From positions 1 to 64,000 of the forward strand of contig JBILTR010000009.1 in NCBI GenBank assembly GCA_044371425.1: a stretch of 64,000 nucleotides of DNA, given 5' to 3'. A program made the translations under genes and the position numbers. Under the pieces are notes generated by a model. That model ran no database searches. It was not told the origin of the DNA and saw only the letters and a program-made list of their open reading frames with translations. Position 1 is the stretch's first letter. The number at the start of each line of letters is the position of its first letter. The DNA comes from JBEISR01 sp044371425 (GTDB taxonomy: Bacteria; Planctomycetota; Planctomycetia; Pirellulales; Pirellulaceae). Shown here piece by piece: positions 7,996-20,000 of this stretch.

Positions 7996-10515
7996 TTAGC
8001 GTTTGGAGCGGCCCAGCCAACTGGCTAGGTACTCTGCCAGAGAGCCATCCGCTAGCGATTGCCCTTGGGTGGAGATGGTCCGGTGGGGTCGGTGGGAACT
8101 TGGCAGTTCCTCAGGCAGCCACGGGGACGAGGATGCCATCACATGATCGACGGCAACCGCTTCGGTCGGCAGCTTCGTACCAGTCACCGGTAGTTCGGGA
8201 AGCATGAGATCCTCTTGCGCCACGCCGATCGAATCGCCCCCCGGGGCTCCAAGTTCCCCTTCCCCCTGCCCTCCTGAGCCGTTGGAGTTCAGGTAGTTGA
8301 TTACTAGCAAGGCGTCCAGCGGCGTCAGCATCTGGTCTCCGTTGACATCGACCATCGGGAGGTTGGTCAGATCGGTTTGGGCCAGATTGATGGAACCGTA
8401 GCCGTTCAGCAGATTGATCACCAGCAGCGCATCGCGAGGTGTCACCGACCCCGATTCGTCGACGTCCGAAGGGAGCACTGCGTTCATCCATGGACTGCCT
8501 CGGAACTCAGCTCCGAAATCGACCTGGTTGACCACCTGCCCCGATTGATAGACCACCGTTTGCGTCCCGCTCGAAGGGGTGCTCCAGGCAAACCCCCCTC
8601 CCGGCAAGGTGACTCGAACTTGGTAGCTACCGCTGGGGATGCCTTCAAATTGGTAGAAGCCGGAGCGGTCGGTGGTCGCGGTCACCAGGGGCCCATAAGA
8701 GACACGATCGATCTTGATCGTGGTGTCTCCCTGGCCGCGAATCAGCAGGTAGTCGATCTCTTTCGATGGACGAGTGATTTCCAGAGTGGTTTGTTGACCT
8801 GGTTTGAGCGATACGGAATCGACTCGAGCGACCAAGATGCCACCATTCTGATAGGCCTCGACTCGAGCGATGCTGCCATCGCTTTCCCCCACCACGTCGA
8901 CTCGCACCGCTTCGACGCGGCTACCAAACTGTGCTTTGAGGCGGTTTCCGTCTCCCCCCCAACTGGTCACAAACCGATTGGACTTCACCGAGAAGTTGCT
9001 GAAAACCTTCGTGCCGGTCGTCGCATCCGAATCGACCGCTACCCCAACTCGTCCGTCGCTGTCGATCCCGACCGACGAAAGAGTCACTCCAGGGAATGCG
9101 TTGTTGTCGATCGCCCCAGTGGGCATCTGATCGGGTTCCAAAGTCTTGGTCCAACCCAGCGGTTGTCCGGTGCTGGAAAGGAGTTCGACATCCCAGCCGC
9201 TCAGCGGCGATTCCTCACCTTCCGGAACTCCGTCTCGGTCTTGGTCCAGCCAGACAAAACCTTGCACGCCGGGAGACCACGTCGCCTCCGGTGTGCCGCT
9301 AAGGCTTCCCGAGAAGACATTGCTGGCGACCCCCGTGCGTGAATCGACCGCGCGGATGGAAATCTTCTGGGCTCCCGCCGGGGCCACCCAACGCTGATCG
9401 ATCGCTACCTGATAGCCATTGGGCGAAGCACCAAGAACCCAAGGCCCATCATCCCAGCGGATTTCCAAGCGATCGATCCGGTTCAGCGTGATATCAGACT
9501 GGAAGCCCGAGCTGTTTTGGTTGCGAAGGGTTTGGACGGCGGCGGTGCCAAGGAAATGATACGACTGCGTCACGGGGTCGAATCGACCTGATCCCGACAG
9601 GGCGTGCGGTACATCCATGACATCAAAGATGCCATCGCCGTCTGAGTCCTGCCATCCGATCATCGCCAACGTGCTTGGTGGACTGATCAACCGTTCGTAG
9701 GCATCCTCTAGCAAGTTGCCAGCCGTCATGATGCTAGGGGACTGCACAAAACCCGGTACGTTCAGATCGATCGCATTCAGATTCTGGGTGTTGTAATAGC
9801 CACGGCGCTGCAGATAGTTCCCACCCCCCGAATACTCGTCTCGCGCCCAGAAGATGTGACCGGCTTCATGAGCGAAAGTCGAAGCAGGGCGCGTCGACGG
9901 GGAAACATAAAAAAGGCCACCTGCGAAGGCAAAAGCCCTCGAGAAAGAGCCACCCGTCCTGAAAGTGCCTCCCTGCCCGTCCATCGCATCGTTGTCCGAA
10001 TCGACCACAAAGATCGTGAACGACCAGTCGGCACCCAGTTTCTCACGCTGCCGTTGATTGAAATCCTTGATGTTGTCCTGGATGCCATTGGCGGGAGCAT
10101 AGCCCACACCTTCCAGGAAATCATTCACCCAGAAAACGTACTCATTGGATGTGCGATTGATCGCTTCGTACCGGCTGGGGACCGGATTGACTGCGTAGGT
10201 GGTGTCGTAGACAAACTCCAGCGAATGAACGTCGGTCTTGGTCGCTAGCAGATCGGTCCACCAGGAAAGACCCGTTTCAATCTTCGCGAGGACTTCGGTG
10301 ATTTGAGCCGCCGACCAGTTTTCGGTACTGATGTCATTCGAAGGCTGGCTGGGCGTGGGGCCCATGCTCTCCAAAAACACCGGCGTCACGGCGACGCGAC
10401 CTAGCATGAACTCTCCCGTATCCCGAGGCGTAGCGCCATAGGGGAGCACAGCCATCAAACGCCGCTCCTCCAGCACCTCCAGTTTCAGTCGGCGATGGAT
10501 TCTTCGTTCTCGCAT
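7996..10515 (-). CDS. Secreted metzincin-like metalloprotease with SdrD-B-like domain and C-terminal dockerin
   Basis: About 839 aa. It begins MRERRIHRRLKLEVLEERRL, the planctomycete export signal. Residues 216-227 read HEAGHIFWARDE, a zinc site of HExxH type with an acid at the position of the third metzincin ligand (Asp226). The usual metzincin glycine is replaced by Trp. This strongly suggests a zinc peptidase, but the substrate is unknown. Downstream, an SdrD-B/Cna-B-like segment starts GFVWLDQDRDGVPEGEESPL, and a second carboxypeptidase-regulatory-like stretch has GFYQFEGIPSGSYQVRV. Two dockerin-type repeats sit at about residues 677-742 (VTPRDALLVINLLN, LTPLDALLVINYLN), followed by a low-complexity tail. 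ATG 10515 is chosen because GGGAG lies 9 bases upstream; an in-frame ATG at 10578 would put extra residues ahead of the export signal. Confidence 0.85.
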   Translation of the reverse strand: MRERRIHRRLKLEVLEERRLMAVLPYGATPRDTGEFMLGRVAVTPVFLESMGPTPSQPSNDISTENWSAAQITEVLAKIETGLSWWTDLLATKTDVHSLEFVYDTTYAVNPVPSRYEAINRTSNEYVFWVNDFLEGVGYAPANGIQDNIKDFNQRQREKLGADWSFTIFVVDSDNDAMDGQGGTFRTGGSFSRAFAFAGGLFYVSPSTRPASTFAHEAGHIFWARDEYSGGGNYLQRRGYYNTQNLNAIDLNVPGFVQSPSIMTAGNLLEDAYERLISPPSTLAMIGWQDSDGDGIFDVMDVPHALSGSGRFDPVTQSYHFLGTAAVQTLRNQNSSGFQSDITLNRIDRLEIRWDDGPWVLGASPNGYQVAIDQRWVAPAGAQKISIRAVDSRTGVASNVFSGSLSGTPEATWSPGVQGFVWLDQDRDGVPEGEESPLSGWDVELLSSTGQPLGWTKTLEPDQMPTGAIDNNAFPGVTLSSVGIDSDGRVGVAVDSDATTGTKVFSNFSVKSNRFVTSWGGDGNRLKAQFGSRVEAVRVDVVGESDGSIARVEAYQNGGILVARVDSVSLKPGQQTTLEITRPSKEIDYLLIRGQGDTTIKIDRVSYGPLVTATTDRSGFYQFEGIPSGSYQVRVTLPGGGFAWSTPSSGTQTVVYQSGQVVNQVDFGAEFRGSPWMNAVLPSDVDESGSVTPRDALLVINLLNGYGSINLAQTDLTNLPMVDVNGDQMLTPLDALLVINYLNSNGSGGQGEGELGAPGGDSIGVAQEDLMLPELPVTGTKLPTEAVAVDHVMASSSPWLPEELPSSHRPHRTISTQGQSLADGSLAEYLASWLGRSKR

Positions 10516-10940
10516 GAGCTCCGACTCCCAACGGTCAACCTTTCCCACAACCCAGTCCCTGGCACGGAACGAAATCAACCAAAGCCATCGAGGAACCAGC
10601 GCCCCAAAACCTCCAGGGAACTGCCTCCTCGTTTCCTCAACATCGGCCTACCCCAACTCACTTCCAGAACCGCTTTCCCGAATTCCTCCGAATAGCCGCT
10701 CGATTTTGCCTATTTTAACATTCGGGGGCGGAGATTTTCCCATGCGAGATGACCTTGGTTTGGATGACGGAAACGAACATAAAATTCCGTCGATCGTACG
10801 GAAATCTCCGTTCCTTCCTTCGGAAACCGAAGGGAGAGGGCACTGGATAGACAGAAACGTGAACCTGGGCCGAACAAAAGAGAGCTAGCAAAAATACAAG
10901 GCTAGCTTTGGGACCGGTGGCAGGCGCCAACTGCCGACCC
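10516..10940. other. Intergenic region upstream of the metalloprotease-like gene
   Basis: 425 bases, lower in GC than the flanking genes, with an A/T-rich patch around 10710-10720 and 10780-10790. It should contain the minus-strand promoter for the gene starting at 10515. No promoter could be assigned with confidence, and no coding frame with recognisable features is present. Confidence 0.5.
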
Positions 10941-10980
10941 AAAAAGAAACGGGCCGTGGTGTGTTCCGCCACGGCCCGTT
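10941..10980 (-). terminator. Intrinsic terminator of the giant surface-protein gene
   Basis: Perfect 12-bp inverted repeat, arms 10948-10959 and 10969-10980, with a 9-base loop. On the minus strand it is followed by TCTTTTT. It lies 35 bases beyond the stop codon at 11016, so it should end the very long (>15 kb) transcript. Confidence 0.9.
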
Positions 10981-11015
10981 GGTTGATTGCCTTCATCGCT
11001 CCGTTCGCCGGATCG

Positions 11016-14000
11016 CTAATTCCAGAACTCTGGATCGATTCCGTCCCAATCGATCCGATCGGAAAGCTTCTGGTCCGACTGATCGGAAGCTAGCAGATCG
11101 AGCAGTTCTTCGGTTTCGATCACGGCTGGGTCGTCGAAAATCGAACCCCAGCTTGGTCCCATCGAACGCGGCTTGGTGACGAAGTCGGCCAGCGACACCG
11201 AGTGGTTGGTTTTCGGGAGGGCACGAGGGGCGTCTGCTGAAGCGACCGACTGGGTCGCGAAGCTGGAAGCAGCCGTCGGGCCATCGGACACTTGGCTCTT
11301 CTCAGGTGTTGCCGCAGCCGACAGCCAAAGGTCGCTACCACCCTCACCTTCCGCTTCCCCTTCGCCACTACCGGCATTGAGGAAGTTGATTACCTGCAAG
11401 GCATCCAGTGGCGAGATGACTCCATCGCCGTTGACGTCCAGGTAAGGAGGCATCGTCATCGTCGGTGGTACTGTCAGGATGGTGGTGCCAAAGGCGTTCA
11501 GGTAATTGATGACCTGCAGGGCATCGATGGGGGAGACGAATCCGTCGCCGCTGACGTCCAGGCGGTTGTTGGGATTCGTGTAAGGATTGGCGCGGAGGGT
11601 AATTTGCCAATCTTCGACTTCCCCATCCGCAGCGGCGCCGACTGGAGAATCAATCGGAGTGCTGGCGAATCGGAATCTGGCGTAGGTGGTTCCAGCGGTC
11701 GCATTGGCCGGGATACGGATGGCAGGCAGGTTGTTGACACCGTTGACCAGCTGGCGGCCCAGGAAGATTCTTTCCTGGTTGTTCTCAAACTGTCCGTCGC
11801 CATCGAAGTCGATCCAGGCGGTCAGGAAGCCCTTCTGCGTTGGGGTGATACCGGTCGTCTGAACCACGATCTGAGTGTTGAAGGCGACGTAGATATCGCT
11901 GGCCCAAGTCACTCCGTCATCCAGGTCGGCATCGATCAGGCGAGCATCCCCATCGACGGTGTTGGTGGCACCCAGAGAGAATCCTGCAACCACCGTATGT
12001 CGAGGGCCGTTGCTGCTGTTCTTGGTTGGATACTTCGGATCGGCGGCATCGCCGTAGTCGAGTCCTTCCCCGAGTTGGATCACCACCTCGGTCGAACCAT
12101 CGATCTGGTTGGCGCGAATCGGGTTGCCCGCTAGGTCGGCGATCGGGGAGACCAGTGCGGCACCTTCCCCGGCGACCCCATTGGCACCTTCGATCAGCAG
12201 GCGATCCCCGAAGCGTGTGACCGAGACTCCAGGGATGTTGGCGGCTTCGATCGCGGCTTCCAGCACCCCAGCCAGTTCGCTGCCACTGGTGAGGCTCGAC
12301 AGGTCCACCGGCACTCCATTGGAGGCAGGTTCGCCGGGCACCCCTACGATCGAAAGCACCGAGGTGCGCAGGTCGATCGTCGTGTTGGCATCGCCTCCAA
12401 TCGCCACGAATCCGCCGCCGGTATTCACAGGGCTTAGGCCCAAGCCAGAACCGGAGATCGCCGACACGATGGCTGTAGCCAAACCGTCGACCGACATGGT
12501 TGGGGTGAATAGCACCGCGCGGTTTCCACTGGTGACTCGACCATTGGAATCAAATTCGAAGGTGGCTGTTCCGCCATTGCCAAGAGTGATCGTGAAGACC
12601 TGGCCATCGGCAATGCCGTCGAATTTGCCTGCGTTGGTAGGAATTCTGACCCCAAAGCCAGGTTGAACTCCCGGGGTACCTGAAACGATCAGTCCACTGG
12701 TGCCGGGAAGCAGATTCAGCGTTCGGGCGCCCCGAATTTGAATCTTGCCATCTCCCAGGCTAGATGCCGACAGTTGCAGTGGGGTGGTAAGAATTGCGGA
12801 AACAGTCTTCTCAGCCACCACCTGAGCGTTGTCGGTGGCCAGGATCGCGATTCGATTGGCTCCGACTGAGACGCGGTTGTCGAAATCGTACTCGAAGACT
12901 AGACGCCGTGTGCCGTCATCGAGGGTGAACTGATTGCCGTCCTGGATCGTGACCAGATTCTCGCTGTCGAATGGGACCTGGACCTGGTAGCCAAGGTCGA
13001 ATTCGAAGACGTGAATTTTGCCGGTGGAATCGACGATCGACACCTGGGCTCCATCGACATAGGCGTCCGGAGAACGGACCTGGATACCGCTTTCGCGATT
13101 GTTGAGGAAGCGGATGGTGTAGACCGCATCGCTAGCCCAGATCCCGGCGATGGGGGTCAGCCGAATGATGCCGTTGGTCGCGTCGTAGGCAAATCGGTAG
13201 TCGCGACCATCGACCAGAGGCTGGCTATTTTTAAAGACCTGCACGGCGGCCGAAGTCACCGTCTTGGGGTCGATGCCAGTGCCCTGAGCCAGAGCGGTCT
13301 GCTGCGAAGAATCGATCAACTGGATGTCGAAGAACTTGGCGGAAGTCTTCACCAGTTCGACGATTCCTTCGTCGGGATTCAGGTCCAACCCAGTGGTGTC
13401 GTTATCGAGTGGTCGGAGAACGAAGGCCATCGGCCCAACAAAGTCCGATCGATCGGTGGCTCCACGATCCTTGAAAACATTGTCTCCCAGGCCGTTAGGC
13501 GTATCGACCGACGGATCGTCGATGCGAGGCAACCCGTTGATGTCCAGATCAGGAGCGATGATCGGCGAGACCTGAAGTCCCAGCGGTTCCTTGACAGCCA
13601 CTAGGCTGGCGCGATCCTGCAGCGAGTCGATCGACGCATCGATGATCGGCGCCCCTGGGCTGGGGTAGAAGTTGCCAGCAACTGGATTCAGGAACAGCGT
13701 GCGGTTGTCTGCGACCAGTGAAGCGAACTGCCCGACGGTGGCAACGCCACCGGTGTTGGCAGAGTTCCGCTGGAACGTCGTGCCGCCGACGACGGTGGAG
13801 CTGCTGGAGGCATCGATCGAAAGCCCCGTGGTGCTGTTGACCAGGATGTTGTTGAGCAGCGTTGGGCTGGCGCTATTGCGCACGCTGATTCCAACTCCAC
13901 CAGCAGTGTACCGTTCGCGTGGCGAGGAGCTGATCGCACCGACGGCGTCGATGTCTGCACCGACGCTGTCACCGGTCGTGGCCCCTTGGTTGGGATCGTC

Positions 14001-17000
14001 GGTGATGCGGACGTATTCAAATCGCTCGCCCGTGCTGATACCAAACGCATCCAGGTCGATCGTCGACTGCGTGCCACTGATCCGACCAACGGCTCGGTAG
14101 GTGATGCCATCGGAGGAGACTTCGACGGTCGCTTCTTCGCTGACGCCCACTTCGCGTACGTAAAGATCGGGGGTGGAATCGCCTGAGGCGACCAGAAGGT
14201 TATCGGTGAAGCGAATCACCAATTGGCCTCCCCGCCCGAGGCTCACCGCCCCTTGGTTGGGTAGCGGTTCAAGGTTCCCCACAAAGTTGGGCACTCCCAG
14301 CGCGACATCAGGATCCTGGAGCCCGATGATCGGGGCTGGCCCACCGGCAAACAGTGGGTTGTAATTGGAAACCACATCGCCAAACGACTGGATTCCCATT
14401 TCGAAGTAGATCCCCTGGATGACAGCGGGATCGGCCGAGGCGTCCAGGCCCACGGCGCCACCGACGATGGTGTTGTTGACCACCCGCGCGAAGGGAACGG
14501 GCGCCGCGATTGCGGGAGCCGCCGCGGTGTCTCCAACGATTTCAATACCACCGGCTCGGTTGAACAGCAGTTCGTTGTTGACGATGACCGCACCTGGGAT
14601 CCAACGCTCGCTGTTGAGAACCACGGTGTTGCGAACCGATCCGGGATTGGGGGCCCCCGTCACCGGATCGCGAGGTCCAGCAGCGACGCGAATCCCAAAT
14701 CCTTCGGAATTGGTGATGCGCGTGCTGTCGATGACGACTTGGCCTTGGTCGCGATGGCGATTGCGGTCGCCGTTGCCCCGAACCACGATCACCTCACCGG
14801 AGCTGAAGGGAATCTGAACGGTAGGCGATCCGGAAAGGGCCAGCGTGTCGCTGGTGGCGCCATCCAGGTCGCCATTGACCATGGTGGCGGTGGTGTCGAG
14901 CATCGACTGGACCAACGGACTGTTGATCACATCGCGTACCGCCGCCGCCATCTGCTCGGCCGTAAACGGGCGTCGTCCCAGGATCGGATCGAGGATCGAG
15001 CTTTGGAACGGAATGGCGACATGACCAGGGGTGACGCCATTGCCGACATCGGTGTTGTCGAATTCGAAGGTGACGGTCCGAATGCCATCGGAAATCGTCA
15101 TCAGTGCGCCGTCGGCCATCCGGCTACCGCTCTCCAGACGCAGGTTCACTCCTTCCGCCAAGCGTTCGTTGACGCCAAACGCATCCACCAGGACGATCTG
15201 GCCATCGTTGGTCGGAATTCCGTAGTTTTCTCCGTTGCGGACTTCCAGTTGGTAAGGTCCCACCTGAATTCCGGTAACCCCCGCAGGATTGGCGACAAAG
15301 TCGGTTCCAACCGATGCGTTGAGCACCATCTCACCTCGCTCGGCCATCCCGATGATGAAGTCGTCGAGATAGAGCCCTTCGATCGCGTTGTTCTGCGCCC
15401 TCAGGGCAGGACGATCGAACGGGTTGGCGATCGCGAATTCCGAGAACAGGTCTTCGGATCGGTTGCTGGTCAGGCCGAATGGGCCGGAGTCGGAAACCGA
15501 AGAGCCGGTCAGGTCGATCGAATCGCCGCGGCGTGGATAGGCTGCCAGTGTGCCCTTGGCCAGGGAATCGGCCAGAGCCTTCTGCACCGCCCGGGCCACT
15601 TCTGCACTGGTCGCATCCCGATCGATCGGCACCGGGAAACCAGTCGTCCCGGCCGCTCCGTCCACCAGGATCGACGATCCGGGCGATGCGGAAATGTCAT
15701 AGGCACCGTTGAGCTGGATGACGCCGCCATCGAGGGTCGCGGTGAAATTCCTTTCCACTTCGATCGTCAGCGAGTAGGTGCCGGTCGAACCACCTGATCC
15801 AGCAGTGCCCAGAACGACAGGGCTGTAGGTGTTGTTGGAGGCTGCCGAGACACCGATGTAATAGATGCCGTCGGCGGGAGCGGTGAAAGTGATCTGGGAA
15901 TCGGAGGTGCCGCCGAAGTCATTGTTGGCTGCCAGCTGGCGTCCTGTCGCGTCGAAGACACGCAGGAAGGTGTCGAGGTTCGGCACCGCAAGGGCTGCGG
16001 TTGCAGTCACCGTCAAGCGACCGCCCGACTGCATCTGAATCCGCACCAGATCGACGTCGCGATCCGGGGTGACGGCTAGCGTTGGATTGTCGCCGATCAC
16101 CCCGCTGCCGGTGATGATCATCGATCGTCCATCGGCTGCAGAAATCACCGCGGTGCTGATCGAATCGTTCTGTCTTACTAGTTCATCTGAGAAGTTGATG
16201 CCGGTGATGATTTCCGGCGCATAGGTGGCGGTCTGGATGGCAAGCCAAAGCCTCTGGGCGATCAGCGCCGCCGACTCGGTGGGACTGAAGTTGACCACCA
16301 CTCCGGTCGCTGGCGGGGTTCCAGTGCCATCCCAGAAGACGAACTGAGTTCCTTCGATCGTGACCGACTGGCCGTTGGTGATCGCTGACCCGGATGGGAC
16401 GACCAGGGAGCCACCCATTTCGATTTCGAAAGTTTGGCCGCCAACCACGAAGGTGTCGCCATCGCGGAGTTGCGATCCAGCGACCATGCGAATCTCTGGA
16501 CCACGGCCCCCCTCGCGGCCGAAACCGAACCCACCCGCGGTGCTGAACTCGAAGCGCAAACGCAGATCGCTTTGACCTGCGAAGTCTGAAAGATCGACGC
16601 GTGCCTGACGCCAGGTGGCCGTGTTGTCAAACGCTTCCTGGGTTTTGTCCGAACCACTGAGGAGTGGATCAAACTCGTCGTCCGCCAGACCTGGACCTCG
16701 TTCGCTGTTGTTGGTCGTCAGAAGCGTCCAGTCCCCGGCGTCATCGGCGATGTAGACGCGGAAGGAATCCCGCATCACTTCGATGTCGTTCAGATCGCTG
16801 TTGGCATTCTCGGTCCGCAGGAAGTAGTTGAAGTAAAGCATCGGCATGTCGCTGGAAGAAACCCCCGACAAACTGAAGCTCTTGGTCTCCAGCACCCCAG
16901 CCGCTCCCCCTGGGAAATTCAGCGAATTGCGGATCGTCGGGTCGGTGACCTGAGTGTAGCGAGCGTTTCCGTGGGAACCGTTGAACGGATCCTCAAAGCC

Positions 17001-20000
17001 GAAGTACCAGCTGAGCCCACCGTCGCTTCCTGGGCGGCTTCCGTTAGGGGTGGCAGGCAGTCCGTGACCGGCATCTGTCGACCGATTGGTCGACTGATGC
17101 CAGAGGTTGTAATCGAGCGTCGAGAAGGAAAGACCGTTGATTCCAAACAGTCCGGTCGCGATGCTGGTCGCTCCATTGGCGAAGACCGGTTGCAACACAC
17201 CCTGGGTGTTGAATGCCCAGATGCGGCCCTGGCGGTCGGTGCCAAACAGCAGATTGGCGAACTGCCCATTGGCTAGATTGCGCGGGCCTGCGGTGAGCCC
17301 GGTGAATTCGATTCCTAGGAGGTCGGAGGAACCGGTGACGTAGGTGCCAGTCTGTCCGCCGCCGACGCCGAAGGTCAAGGTCGGGCTGTTGACGCGATAG
17401 AGCCCACCGGCATCGCTGACGGCAAACATCACCCCATTGATCACCGCGATCCCGGTGACGTCGCCGCCGGGAGCCAAATCGGCCGCCTTCAGTGGCAGCG
17501 TCGGAACGCGGGTTGGGGAGGTATCGATCGAGGCGTTGCTGATCACCACATCGCGGCCGTTAGCGCTGGCGGTGATCCCGGAAATCGCCGCGAGATTGAT
17601 CGCCTGAGCGGTCCGAATGGCGATTGTCTCCGCCGTGTCTTCCGCCAGGAACGCAATCGCGATCGCACCCCCGCTGACCGAACCGTTGGAGCCCAAATCG
17701 GTGGCCACTCCGCGGCTGACTAAGGTCCCAAAGGTTCCCACCGTCGCGCCGCTGAAGTTCAGGCGGTCGCCGTCGTATCCAATCGTCACGCTCGGTGGCA
17801 TCGCGCTCTTGAGGGCGGCGACGAAAGCGTCTTGGTTCATCGTATCCTGGTAGGAGATCGGGATCGCACCAGCGGTGACTCCCAGTCCCCCGCTGATCTG
17901 GATCCCGGTGCCTACAACCGCCAGTCCCTGAGAGCTGCTCTTTCCAGTCACCGAGATGCGTCCGGTACCTGGAATGTTGCTGGCCTTGGCGCTGAGTCCT
18001 GCCTGATTGATCGCCGTCACCAGGGCATCGACCATCTGTGCCCGGGTCGATGCATTGGTGATCGGAACCGAGATGTGGGAAGGATTGACAAGCGAACCAT
18101 TCTTGTCGAATTCGAATGTCCGGGTCACCCCTGGAATCGCTTCGTCGGTAATCCGCACGGTCGCACCATCGCTGACCCCCAGACCCGTGGTGGCCGAGAT
18201 GACCAGAGTGCCCCCGGTCTCAAATTCGTAGATGACCCCATCCAGCGTGAACTGGTCGCCATCGATCAGATAGCGCCCGCCGGCTGGATCAACATTCAGC
18301 AGCAGTTCAGGGCCCGAATTGTATTCGAAGGTGATCGGGAAATTGGAGCTGTCGCGAAGGGTGAATCGCGATCCATCGAGGATCTGGCGGCGCGTCGATC
18401 CCCCCTGCACTTCCGTCGCTTCGGTAACCACCAGCCGACGAGAAACGGCGCCCGTTGCCGCTTCGGTCCGAATCCGGAACCGTTCGACAATCTGGGTTCC
18501 GGCTCCCAGCCGCCGCTGATCGAAGTTGTTGACCACCTGGCGATCCTGCGAGGGAGCGCTGAATGCCGTGCCGGAGTCGAGATTGAACTGGTAGACGACG
18601 TTGTCGTTGTATCCACCGGCGCTGGGGCCAAACCCACGATTGCCGACGAAGAAACCAACTTCCTGACCTGCGATTTCCGCAAACGTCAAACCTTCCACGA
18701 TGAATCCGACATTGCTGTCGATCGCCGAAGCATCAGCAGGGTTGGGATGGAATGTCTCCAGGCCATGGCTGCCCAGATCGGTCGTCGCTGCTGTTCCAAA
18801 GTCGATCGCCAAGTAGTCCGAAAGCGGATCTTGGTCGCCGGCGATCAGCTTTTCCACAGGAGTGTCGAATGCTCGCAGACCGCCGTTGAATCGGAAAGCG
18901 ATGTCGCGGACGTCGGTCGACAGGCGCCCGACATTGTTGGACATTTCCCCGGTGAACGGATTGACGATGTAGACATCCGTCAGATTGAATCCGACGTCCC
19001 GGCTGACATAAAGATTCATGTCGGTCAGGGTCCACTGCAGCGGCGAGCTGTTGGGATCGACAAACTGCGGAACGATCGGCGGCAGGGCGCTCGATCCCCC
19101 ATCGAATCCAACATGGTCCTCGACGATCAACTGACCGTTCTCTGCGGGTTGCAGACGCATCAGTGGATCACCGCTTCCAGGTGCGAAATACGCCTCCAGC
19201 CCCGAAGGCACGCGACCGCTGGGGGACACGGCGATGAAATACCTGCCGGCAGGTAGCTCCACGGCACCGAGGAATGGGTCGAGAGTTCCGGTCGAGCCGC
19301 GAGATAGGTCGCTGTCGTCGGAACCTCGCAGCGGCCCGGCGCGATCATCCACTAGGTTGCTGTTGAGCCCAAAGCTGATCAGGCTTTGGTTGGCGTTGTA
19401 GAGATAAAGCGACGTATCGGGACGCCCGATGCCGTCGGCGTAATCGATATCGAAAATCGTCGACAGATACTCGGCCAGATCGGTCGCCAAAAGCTGGTAA
19501 TCGATCGTGAAGGTGTACCAGTCGATGTCGGTGGGGGAACTGAGCGAACCGGCGATGCTGATCGCCTGGCGATCGGTCGCCAGAATGTTTCCAAGTTCCT
19601 GAGCGGTCGCAGGAGTATTGTTGTTGACCGACCCCGAATCCAATTCGGCTGTCTCACCAACCAACGGAGAATGGCGAGGCACTCCGATCAATTCCAGAGC
19701 GTTCGTGGCGAATCGAATGTCGGCGTGCTGGACCATCGACCCAGGAAACTCGTCCTGCTCCTGCAGACGAATCTGGAGGGTGTAAGGACCTGCGGTCAGG
19801 CCGGAACCGACTCGGTTGGGATCGGTCAGGTTGGAGGCCGGATCGCCCAGCTGTAGCGAGCTGCTGCGGACGCGAACGTGGTAGAGCGTTGTCTGGGACG
19901 ATGCCCCTGGCAGGATCACCCGCATCCCGGCATCCCGTGGATTGGTGCTGTAGAGATCGCGGGGAGCCCCCGTGGAGTCGATGGGGTAAAGATTCGGGTT

